Shown: positions 1 to 5,876 of the stretch, one piece after another
Position numbering within the stretch: the stretch's first letter is position 1
Layout: every line of letters starts with the position of its first letter
DNA from: Oscillospiraceae bacterium
Lineage (GTDB): Bacteria; Bacillota; Clostridia; Oscillospirales; Ruminococcaceae
Reading direction: 5' to 3'
Assembly: GCA_017416665.1 (NCBI GenBank)
Contig: JAFQBO010000323.1
Location: forward strand, 1 to 9,777
Length of the DNA stretch: 9,777 nucleotides
Program-made: the position numbers and the translations under genes
Notes under the pieces: model-generated
What the model was told of the DNA's origin: nothing
Seen by the model: only the letters and a program-made list of their open reading frames with translations
The model's database searches: none

Positions 1-98
1 GACGGTGCCCAGTCCCGTTATAAATCATACGAAAATTACGGGCTGATGTAGGCGACCGAAGGAAGTGCCTGTGGTGCATCAGCCCCTACAGATGATAG
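1..98. repeat. Intergenic hairpin-forming repeat (cut by window start)
   Basis: No gene is visible in the first 150 bases. Arms GGGCTGATG (40-48) and CATCAGCCC (77-85) are perfectly complementary, and AGGC (50-53) can pair with GCCT (67-70) inside them. CCGAAGGAAGTGCC (56-69) and TGCCTGTGGTGCA (66-78) both recur as reverse complements in the 5.1-5.5 kb element, at 5277-5290 and 5384-5396. The stretch therefore looks like a member of the same dispersed mosaic repeat family. The left end may lie outside the window. Confidence 0.55.
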
Positions 99-158
99 GT
101 ATGGAAAATAAAAATTTAACTGTCTGCGAAAATTTTACACATCTTTATAAAATTTCAC

Positions 159-187
159 TTGCTTTTTTTTCTGATTTGTTATATACT
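159..187 (+). promoter_or_regulatory. Sigma-A-like promoter of the DUF1846 gene
   Basis: TTGCTT (159-164) and TATACT (182-187) are separated by exactly 17 bases, with a T-run in the spacer. This sits about 37 bases upstream of the start codon at 224, which is preceded by AAGGGA (211-216) at 7-base spacing. The -35 is imperfect, so this is a prediction. Confidence 0.55.
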
Positions 188-223
188 TATAATAGGTAAA
201 ATTAGTAGTGAAGGGAATAAAAA

Positions 224-1693
224 ATGAGCAGTTGTAAAATTGGTTTTGACAATGACAAATATCTGAAAATGCAGTCAGAGCATATCAGGGAAAGAATTGC
301 ACAGTTCGGTGACAAGCTTTACCTTGAATTCGGCGGAAAGCTTTTTGATGATTTTCACGCCTCAAGAGTACTTCCTGGTTTTAAGCCTGACAGTAAGCTT
401 CAGATGCTTATGCAGCTTAAAGACGAATCGGAAATTGTAATTGTCGTAAACTCAAATGATATTGAAAAAAATAAAGTAAGAGGCGATCTGGGTATTACAT
501 ATGACGCTGATACTATCCGTCTTGTTAATATTTTCAGTCAGATGGGATTGTATGTAAGCAGTGTTGTGCTTACACGCTATTCGGGACAGCTTTCTGCTGA
601 TGCCTTTCAGCGCAGGCTCGAATCGCTTGGAATCAAAGTATATCATCACTATCACATAAAGGGCTATCCTTCAAATCTTGAACTTATCATGAGTGATGAG
701 GGCTACGGTAAAAATGATTATATCGAGACTACAAAGCGTCTTGTAGTTGTTACAGCTCCGGGTCCGGGAAGCGGTAAAATGGCAACATGTCTTTCGCAGC
801 TTTATCATGAATACAAACGCAATATCAGTGCGGGATATGCAAAATTCGAGACTTTTCCTGTGTGGAATATTCCGCTCAGTCATCCGGTCAATATTGCCTA
901 TGAGGCCGCAACATCTGATCTCAACGACGTGAACATGATTGATCCGTTCCATCTTGAGGCATATGGTGAAACAACAGTAAATTACAACAGAGATGTCGAA
1001 ATTTTTCCTGTTCTGAATGCAATGTTTGAAAAAATTCTTGGCAAATCACCTTATAAATCTCCGACCGATATGGGTGTCAACATGGCAGGAAACTGTATTA
1101 TTGATGAAGAGGTTGTGTGTGAGGCGTCAAGACAGGAAATAATCAGACGTTACTATACTGCAAAGTGCGGACAGAAAATGGGTACTGTAAATGATGAGGA
1201 AATCTATAAGCTTGAACTCCTTATGAAACAGGCAGGCGTTAAGATGTCGGACAGAAAAGCAGTTGCTCCGGCTCTTAAAAAGGAACAGCTGACAAATGCT
1301 CCGGCGGCAGCAATGGAGCTTCCTGATGGTAATGTGATAACTGGAAAAACGTCAAATCTTCTCGGTGCGGCATCGGCACTTTTGCTGAATGCTCTGAAAT
1401 ATTTTGGCGGAATTGATGAGGATACTCTCCTTATGTCACCTGAGGTTATCGAGCCGATTCAGAATCTCAAGGTTCAGCACCTCGGCAATCAGAACCCTCG
1501 TCTGCATACAGATGAAACACTTCTCGCTCTGTCAATCTGTGCAACCACAAGTGCTGAGGCAAAATGTGCCATGGAACAGATTTCAAAACTTCGTGGATGT
1601 GATGTTCATTCAACGGTTATCCTTTCTGAAGTTGATGTGCGTACGTTCAAGCGTCTTGGTGTTAATCTTACATGTGAACCAAAATATAATTAA
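224..1693 (+). CDS. DUF1846 (UPF0371) family protein
   Basis: The 489-residue product matches what I know of the DUF1846/UPF0371 family over its whole length, and family members are usually close to 500 residues. The biochemical role of the family is not established. The N-terminal half (roughly residues 1-220) looks like an alpha/beta nucleotide-binding fold and carries a P-loop-like glycine-rich run, APGPGSGKMA (178-187), followed by a conserved-looking stretch with FPVWNIPLSHPVN (211-223). No signal peptide or membrane segment is seen, so a cytoplasmic location is likely. The ATG has a good AAGGGA site 7 bases upstream. The gene has its own promoter and stands alone on this strand, ending at a strong hairpin shared with the converging operon. 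Family assignment is confident; any statement on catalysis would be speculation. Confidence 0.9.
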   Translation: MSSCKIGFDNDKYLKMQSEHIRERIAQFGDKLYLEFGGKLFDDFHASRVLPGFKPDSKLQMLMQLKDESEIVIVVNSNDIEKNKVRGDLGITYDADTIRLVNIFSQMGLYVSSVVLTRYSGQLSADAFQRRLESLGIKVYHHYHIKGYPSNLELIMSDEGYGKNDYIETTKRLVVVTAPGPGSGKMATCLSQLYHEYKRNISAGYAKFETFPVWNIPLSHPVNIAYEAATSDLNDVNMIDPFHLEAYGETTVNYNRDVEIFPVLNAMFEKILGKSPYKSPTDMGVNMAGNCIIDEEVVCEASRQEIIRRYYTAKCGQKMGTVNDEEIYKLELLMKQAGVKMSDRKAVAPALKKEQLTNAPAAAMELPDGNVITGKTSNLLGAASALLLNALKYFGGIDEDTLLMSPEVIEPIQNLKVQHLGNQNPRLHTDETLLALSICATTSAEAKCAMEQISKLRGCDVHSTVILSEVDVRTFKRLGVNLTCEPKYN

Positions 1694-1703
1694 ATTCATT
1701 CTT

Positions 1704-1740
1704 AAAATATAGGGGCAACCATTGGTCGTCCCTATATTTT
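1704..1740. terminator. Bidirectional terminator between convergent genes
   Basis: AAAATATAGGG (1704-1714) pairs with CCCTATATTTT (1730-1740), an 11-bp perfect outer stem. The inner part continues pairing with a few mismatches down to ACC-ATT-GGT. The A-run and U-run flank both sides, so it can act in either direction. It lies 11 bases after the DUF1846 stop codon and about 55 bases after the end of the leftward YolD-like gene. The inner part reads GACGACCAAT on the minus strand, a motif that recurs at 5021-5030. Confidence 0.75.
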
Positions 1741-1795
1741 ACAGGTACAGATGAAAAAATGTTTATGCGACAAATATAAATCTATCTTACAATAA

Positions 1796-2197
1796 TCAAT
1801 TGTGTATTTTAATAAATACCACATCAGACAGATTAACAGTCTGATTGTCTTCAAAGAGCATTACACCGTCAGACTGTTCAATACGTCTGACATTTCCGGA
1901 AATTTTATGATATGATCCTCCGGATTTTTTTTCATCGGGAATAAAGTAAACGATACTCACAGACGGACGATATTCTATATTGTTTTCGATAATACGGATA
2001 TTCATATCGAGAAGATTTTTTTCATCATCGGTAAGCTCCCGGCGAGAATCGGTAAGACGTGAAGTTTCATTCATCTGCTCATCAAGACCTGTAAGTGCTG
2101 AAAAAGGAGCAAACTGTACCGCCCTTGAAAGGAGCGGCATTTTTTTATGATTTTTTGAAACGGGTGGAGAGAGATTAATAATATCATCATAATTCAT
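1796..2197 (-). CDS. YolD-like protein, partner of the Y-family polymerase
   Basis: This 133-residue protein has the YolD-like signature near its N-terminus: MPLLSRAVQFAPFSALTG followed by an acidic/helical stretch with ETSRLTDSRRELTDDE. The second half is a small beta-rich region. YolD-like proteins are typically encoded next to UvrX/UmuC-type polymerases in Firmicutes and are thought to modulate translesion synthesis, though the mechanism is unproven. I chose the ATG at 2197 rather than an in-frame GTG at 2206, because AGGTGA (2203-2208) sits 5 bases before the ATG. That site overlaps the TAG stop of the polymerase gene, so translation is very probably coupled. It is the last gene of the leftward operon, followed by the 1704-1740 hairpin. 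Confidence 0.8.
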   Translation of the reverse strand: MNYDDIINLSPPVSKNHKKMPLLSRAVQFAPFSALTGLDEQMNETSRLTDSRRELTDDEKNLLDMNIRIIENNIEYRPSVSIVYFIPDEKKSGGSYHKISGNVRRIEQSDGVMLFEDNQTVNLSDVVFIKIHN

Positions 2198-2202
2198 AAA
2201 AA

Positions 2203-2208
2203 TCACCT
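2203..2208 (-). promoter_or_regulatory. Ribosome binding site overlapping the polymerase stop codon
   Basis: On the minus strand the polymerase ends in TAG (2209-2207). The AGGTGA at 2208-2203 overlaps that stop and lies 5 bases before the ATG at 2197. This decides the YolD-like start and implies termination-reinitiation coupling. Confidence 0.65.
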
Positions 2209-3688
2209 AAGCCTTGTGTCCGCCGATTTGTTTGTTACGACTTTTTGCGGTTGCACCATCAAGAAGATTCATGCCTTTGAGAACAGCATTTTTTCCGTAA
2301 CGTTTTTTTATTTCAAGAACTGCTTCCTGTATGTGGCGTTCATTTTCAAGCTTTTTTTCCCTTAATATTTTTTCCTGCTGTACAGTTTCATAATCCGAAA
2401 ACAGATCAAGCTGTTCATATTCACAGTTTTTTTCATACTCCGTTTCGCTTATGAGATGATTTGCCGTAACGGACATTCTTCTGACTGTAAACTTCCTGTT
2501 CACAATGCTGTCGAACAGTTCAAGTACTTCTTTTACGATTTCCTTTGATGAGGAGGTATATTCAAAGTTAATACTGCCGTGTGCCTCTTTTGGGACAGCT
2601 CTGCCGTACCTGTCTGCTTTGACTTCGCCACGGAAGTTTTTATTTACATTTTCAATATCATAACCGATATTCAGAACAATCTGATTTGTGAGGACTTTTT
2701 TGTCAACAAGATCAAGTGAAAGTGCGTCCGCCATTTCATGGATAACAAGTCTTGCCATATCGTACGGATAAGGAGATGACAGAACCTGTCCTGAGGAGAT
2801 GCTTGTATTTTCGGGAATGTACGCCTTAATTTCCTTTATTGTACAGGTTTCACAGCCCCAGGCGTGATCGATAAGCAATTCAGCGTTCACACCGAAAATT
2901 TTGTAAAGCTGTTCATCATTGGTAAGTGAAAATCTTGCAACATCTCCCATTGTGTACAGTCCCATACCCTCAAGCTTTTTTGCATAGCCTTTACCAATAC
3001 GCCAGAAATCGGTAATCGGACGATGACCCCACAGAAGTCTGCGATACGACATTTCATCAAGTTCGGCAATACGGACGCCGTTCTTATCGGCAGGAATGTG
3101 TTTTGCAACAATATCCATTGCGATTTTGCAAAGATAGAGATTTGTACCTATTCCAGCGGTTGCTGTAATGCCTGTATTATTCAGAATATCCTGAATAACT
3201 GTCATAATCAGCTGTTTTGCGGTCATGTCAGCAATTTTCAGGTATGAAGTCACATCTATGAACACTTCATCTATTGAGTAAATGTGAATATCCTCAGGAG
3301 CAAAATATTTCAGATAAATTTCATAAATTCTTGTGCTGTATTTCATGTAGTACGCCATTCTCGGAGGAGCGGTAATATACGAAACAGCAAGTGACGGATT
3401 TTCACAAAGCTCACTGTCAGTATACGACTCACCTGTAAGACAGTGATTTGGAGCATTCCATTTTCGTTCATTGTTTACATCCCTGAGTCTCTGATTAACT
3501 TCAAAAAGTCTGGCACGACCTGAGATACCGTATTTTTTAAGTGACGGCGTAACGGCAAGACAGATGGTTTTCTCAGTTCTGGAGGAATCAGCAACAAGCA
3601 GATTGGTATTCATCGGATCAAGTCCTCTTTCAACGCATTCAACCGATGCGTAAAAAGATTTTAAATCAATACAGGCATATGTTTTCAT
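2207..3688 (-). CDS. Y-family DNA polymerase (UvrX/UmuC/DinB type)
   Basis: This is a full-length 493-residue translesion polymerase. The N-terminus CIDLKSFYASVE (6-17) carries the first catalytic aspartate (D8). YSIDEVFIDV (137-146) holds the SIDE motif with the D140/E141 metal ligands. GIGTNLYLCKIAMD (179-192) is the palm/thumb motif, and a helix-hairpin-helix-like stretch lies at about 229-251. The little-finger domain covers roughly 295-415. QLDLF (426-430) is a textbook beta-clamp-binding pentapeptide. The C-terminal tail, including LKGMNLLDGAT and the final IGGHKA, is typical of the Firmicutes UvrX-like branch. The protein should bypass DNA lesions at stalled forks with low fidelity. 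The ATG has AAGGA upstream. It is the middle gene of the leftward operon, 79 bases after the dehydratase-like gene. I did not recognise a LexA box, so SOS control is assumed from family, not seen. Confidence 0.93.
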   Translation of the reverse strand: MKTYACIDLKSFYASVECVERGLDPMNTNLLVADSSRTEKTICLAVTPSLKKYGISGRARLFEVNQRLRDVNNERKWNAPNHCLTGESYTDSELCENPSLAVSYITAPPRMAYYMKYSTRIYEIYLKYFAPEDIHIYSIDEVFIDVTSYLKIADMTAKQLIMTVIQDILNNTGITATAGIGTNLYLCKIAMDIVAKHIPADKNGVRIAELDEMSYRRLLWGHRPITDFWRIGKGYAKKLEGMGLYTMGDVARFSLTNDEQLYKIFGVNAELLIDHAWGCETCTIKEIKAYIPENTSISSGQVLSSPYPYDMARLVIHEMADALSLDLVDKKVLTNQIVLNIGYDIENVNKNFRGEVKADRYGRAVPKEAHGSINFEYTSSSKEIVKEVLELFDSIVNRKFTVRRMSVTANHLISETEYEKNCEYEQLDLFSDYETVQQEKILREKKLENERHIQEAVLEIKKRYGKNAVLKGMNLLDGATAKSRNKQIGGHKA

Positions 3689-3767
3689 TTATCTTTTCCT
3701 TTTCACAGAAATACATTTTTCAGGCGATACTCCACAAAAATCAAAAGCGTTCTATGTGCAGTATTTC

Positions 3768-4940
3768 CTATATATTTATCAGCATAGATAATCTGTTCTT
3801 CAGATTTACGTCAGCACTTCCTGAATCAAAATCAATAGCAGACAGCATAATATTATCAATTTTTCGCTGAATTGAAGAATATATACCCTTTCCGAAAACA
3901 TGATTGGGCATACAGCCAAAGGGCTGAACACAGGCTATTCTATTTGTTACATTCCGATTAATATTTACAATTTCTCCTGCAATAAGCCAGCCATCAGCAA
4001 TGTCACAGCCAAAGCTTACATAATCAGATGAAAAATTCCTGAATTCATAAAATGAGTCGCAGCAAAGGAAATTGTTATCTCTCAGAGCCGAAACCATATA
4101 TGACTGAATTTTTGCCAGGTACCTCATAACTGCTTTATATCCAATGCCGACAGCTGCACCATTTCTTGCAAGATGTGTATCAAGATAATAAAGCAGATAC
4201 CACGAAAATCCATTGATATATGCACCGCACCCTTCGAGCTTCAGATAGTCACAAATATTTGCATTTCCAAGATGACAGTACTTTATATAAAGTTCTCCTG
4301 CAATACCGATAATCGGCTTTGATTTTTTTACAGTTTTAATTTCAGAGAAATCATTTGCAATACTATAAAATATTTTTTTCATTTTCGAAAACGAAAGCAG
4401 TCTTCCTTCAGAAATATTTTTTTTCAGATATTCCGTCCATTTCTGAACCTTACTGTCAGTCTCGCCGTTATTTACCTCATAAGCGGATAGTTGATTCTGA
4501 AGTATCATAAGAATGTCACCATACATAACAGCCGCAAGCCCACGTCTTATCATTCCGATGCTGATTTTAAGTTTACTGTTCTTTTCAAGACCTTTAAAAT
4601 TCAGTGATATAATAGGAATATGTCCAAAACCTGCAAGTTTAAGTGCTTTTCTTATCATGTGTATATAATTTGAACCACGACACGCATCACCTGCCTGTGG
4701 TATCATGAGTGCAACATTATTATTGTATTTTCCGCTTTTGAGTGCAGATATAAACTGTCCTGTAATAAGAATCACAGGGTAACACAAATCATTGTGCAGA
4801 TATTTCAGTCCCGTATATGCAATGTTGCTATCATTTTCAAGTATTACAGCTTCATAGTTGTCGGAACAAAACGCATATCTGAGCAGTGGAAAATGAAAAT
4901 CAAGCATTGCCGGAATAAGTATTGTAGTTTTATTTTTCAT
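3768..4940 (-). CDS. Stand-alone module of 2-hydroxyacyl-CoA dehydratase/activase-related protein (HgdB/DUF2229-like)
   Basis: The 390-residue product resembles the C-terminal module of the large (over 1,000-residue) BadF/DUF2229 'acyl-CoA dehydratase activase-related' proteins, which is akin to the HgdB component of 2-hydroxyacyl-CoA dehydratases. Family-like blocks are TILIPAMLDFHFPLL (5-19), YLHNDLCYP (47-55), DACRGSNYIHMIRKAL (85-100), HIPIISLN (107-114), GIAGELYIKY (212-221) and CVQPFGCMPNHVFGKG (337-352). Cys53, Cys87, Cys337 and Cys343 are candidate iron-sulfur ligands. No activase (BadF/HgdC ATPase) domain is fused or encoded in the window. A good GAGGA site precedes the ATG, and a near-consensus promoter lies just upstream. 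It is the first gene of an operon with the polymerase and YolD-like genes. Substrate and function are unknown, and true dehydratase activity is not implied. Family assignment is by recognition of motifs only. Confidence 0.75.
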   Translation of the reverse strand: MKNKTTILIPAMLDFHFPLLRYAFCSDNYEAVILENDSNIAYTGLKYLHNDLCYPVILITGQFISALKSGKYNNNVALMIPQAGDACRGSNYIHMIRKALKLAGFGHIPIISLNFKGLEKNSKLKISIGMIRRGLAAVMYGDILMILQNQLSAYEVNNGETDSKVQKWTEYLKKNISEGRLLSFSKMKKIFYSIANDFSEIKTVKKSKPIIGIAGELYIKYCHLGNANICDYLKLEGCGAYINGFSWYLLYYLDTHLARNGAAVGIGYKAVMRYLAKIQSYMVSALRDNNFLCCDSFYEFRNFSSDYVSFGCDIADGWLIAGEIVNINRNVTNRIACVQPFGCMPNHVFGKGIYSSIQRKIDNIMLSAIDFDSGSADVNLKNRLSMLINI

Positions 4941-4972
4941 GGCTTTTCCTCGGAATAAACAGATTTATTTAA

Positions 4973-5001
4973 ATTGTATATCTTCATGTTTGTTTTGTCA
5001 A
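4973..5001 (-). promoter_or_regulatory. Near-consensus promoter of the leftward three-gene operon
   Basis: Read on the minus strand, TTGACA (5001-4996) is followed after 17 bases by TACAAT (4978-4973). Transcription would start near 4966, about 26 bases before the ATG at 4940. No LexA-type inverted repeat (GAAC-N4-GTTC) overlaps it. Confidence 0.75.
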
Positions 5002-5018
5002 GATGTAACATAAAAATA

Positions 5019-5036
5019 AGGACGACCAATATTTGC
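5019..5036. repeat. Degenerate copy of the GACGACCAAT motif
   Basis: GGACGACCAAT followed by TTTGC here matches the minus-strand reading of the terminator core at 1716-1731 (GGACGACCAAT then GTTGC). It lies just upstream of the operon promoter. It may be a decayed remnant of the same hairpin repeat. Confidence 0.4.
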
Positions 5037-5064
5037 ACATATAGAAAAAATTTCTCCTTAAAAT

Positions 5065-5098
5065 AACTCCGGAGAAAAACAATATCTTCTCCGGAGTT
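5065..5098. terminator. Strong hairpin, probable terminator
   Basis: AACTCCGGAGAA (5065-5076) pairs perfectly with TTCTCCGGAGTT (5087-5098), a 12-bp stem with a 10-base loop. Read leftward it is followed by ATTTT. It could be the original terminator of the small membrane protein gene whose stop is at 5480, now separated from it by the repeat element, or an insulator before the operon promoter. Its right arm runs into the left 21-base flank of that element. Confidence 0.6.
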
Positions 5099-5188
5099 TA
5101 TTTATAAACTCTCAGACTGTAGAAAAACCTCAAATTAAAATCTCGTGCCGATTAAATCGGCAGGCAAACTTGAGTACTACCAAAGTAA

Positions 5189-5217
5189 GGGGACGCTTTC
5201 TCTTGTAAAGCGTCCCC
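5189..5217. repeat. Hairpin within the repeat element
   Basis: GGGGACGCTTT (5189-5199) and AAAGCGTCCCC (5207-5217) form a perfect 11-bp stem with a 7-base loop. There is no T-run directly after it, so it is a structural part of the element rather than a clear terminator. Confidence 0.6.
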
Positions 5218-5219
5218 TC

Positions 5220-5250
5220 TTGAAAAACAGCCCACCGGGTTGTTTTTCAA
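5220..5250. repeat. 14-bp perfect hairpin with triloop
   Basis: TTGAAAAACAGCCC (5220-5233) pairs with GGGTTGTTTTTCAA (5237-5250) around the loop ACC, with a single G-T wobble when read as plus-strand RNA. It begins 2 bases after the preceding hairpin, giving a tandem hairpin pair. Confidence 0.6.
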
Positions 5251-5309
5251 TTCACCCCTCGTACATATCCCCCACGGGCACTTCCTTCGGACGCGCCTCC
5301 GATGAAGGA

Positions 5310-5345
5310 TTTCGCCGCCTGCGGACGGCGACCAAAGGCTCTGCC
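5310..5345 (+). repeat. 36-base mosaic repeat module, copy 1
   Basis: These 36 bases match the reverse complement of 9733-9768 at 35 of 36 positions. The core CTGCGGACGGCGACCAAAGG is identical. In this copy the adjoining CCAAAGG...CCTTTGG hairpin seen in copy 2 is broken (CTGCCGAG instead of CTGCCTTTGG). Confidence 0.75.
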
Positions 5346-5479
5346 GAGTGCCGACGGCATGCAGAGCAGAAACCGCAAACTTTTGCACCACAGGCATGCA
5401 AGCAAAAAAGTTTGTTCAAAACTTTTAGTTTTGTAACTGAAGACTTTTTCGACAAACTGGGAGTTTATTTGTAAACTCT

Positions 5480-5827
5480 CTAAATATTGAAAACGCTCTT
5501 TAAGTATAAGGAGAAGCCACCCATCAAATGAATACATATTACAGCAAGTATAATATATATTATTGCCAAAAAAAGCAGATACATTTTTCCTTTTTTCCTT
5601 GTTTTTCGAAATACATAGACATTTGATGGAACAGCCATAACAAGCCATATCAGCAATTCTATACATCCCAACATTACAGATACGCCTTTTTCATCACCAA
5701 GATCGTAACTGTAACCTTTTGAATGTCCGGTTATGTCAAGAAATATCCATCCAAAGCAAAACGGAAATGAAAATGCAATAAAAGCTGTCCAGATTAAATT
5801 CAGACAATATATAATTTTACTTTTCAT
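5480..5827 (-). CDS. Small membrane protein of unknown function
   Basis: I do not recognise this 115-residue protein. Three hydrophobic helices are visible, at about residues 6-32, 50-72 and 81-103. A short basic loop, RKTRKKGK (74-81), precedes the last one and suggests that loop faces the cytoplasm. An AAGGG site lies 8 bases before the ATG. It follows the esterase gene on the same strand with a hairpin between them, and no clear promoter of its own was found, so read-through is possible. The TAG stop (5482-5480) overlaps the right flank of the repeat element by one base, so the extreme C-terminus may have been altered when that element arrived. Codon use does not look unusual. It could be a decayed or lineage-specific gene. 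Confidence 0.6.
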   Translation of the reverse strand: MKSKIIYCLNLIWTAFIAFSFPFCFGWIFLDITGHSKGYSYDLGDEKGVSVMLGCIELLIWLVMAVPSNVYVFRKTRKKGKMYLLFLAIIYIILAVICIHLMGGFSLYLKSVFNI

Positions 5828-5842
5828 AGCTTAACCCTTTCA

Positions 5843-5870
5843 AAACCACCCATCATAAGACAGGTGGTTT
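5843..5870 (-). terminator. Terminator of the dockerin esterase gene
   Basis: AAACCACC (5843-5850) pairs with GGTGGTTT (5863-5870), an 8-bp stem and 12-base loop, 6 bases past the esterase stop codon (5879-5877). Read leftward the stem ends in a short T-run (TTTTG). It ends 15 bases before the next start codon, so it may attenuate rather than fully stop transcription. Confidence 0.6.
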
Positions 5871-5876
5871 ATTTTA

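Larger units (their letters stand above)
5093..5480. repeat. Non-coding MITE-like, hairpin-rich element with flanking repeats
   Basis: Two 21-base copies (5093-5113 and 5460-5480), differing at one position, flank 346 bases. Each contains a near-palindrome, GAGTTTATTTATAAACTC on the left and GAGTTTATTTGTAAACTC on the right. Just inside, AGACTGTAGAAAAA (5114-5127) and TTTTTCGACAAACTG (5445-5459) form an imperfect inverted repeat. The interior holds hairpins at 5146-5162, 5189-5217 and 5220-5250, and a GC-rich block (5310-5345) repeated in inverse at 9733-9768. Open frames across it have no recognisable protein features and read through the hairpins, so I regard it as non-coding. It could be a MITE or a mosaic REP-like element; mobility is inferred only from structure. 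Confidence 0.6.

Noticed and set aside
1..100. Structured leader considered as a riboswitch for the DUF1846 gene
   Set aside because: The likely promoter (159-187) lies downstream of the hairpin, so it would not be in the transcript leader, and its sequence matches the repeat family instead.
671..952. Minus-strand open frame inside the DUF1846 gene
   Set aside because: It is fully covered by a well-recognised plus-strand gene and its translation resembles no family.
3689..3767. A GAAC-type half-site in the gap before the polymerase gene considered as a LexA box
   Set aside because: Only one half (GAAC) fits and the partner half reads TTGA instead of GTTC; there is no convincing dyad.
5145..5474. 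A 109-codon plus-strand frame and overlapping minus-strand frames across the repeat element
   Set aside because: They run through perfect hairpins and dispersed repeat modules, have no convincing ribosome sites, and show no protein-like domain; overlapping frames on both strands are expected from GC-rich repeats.
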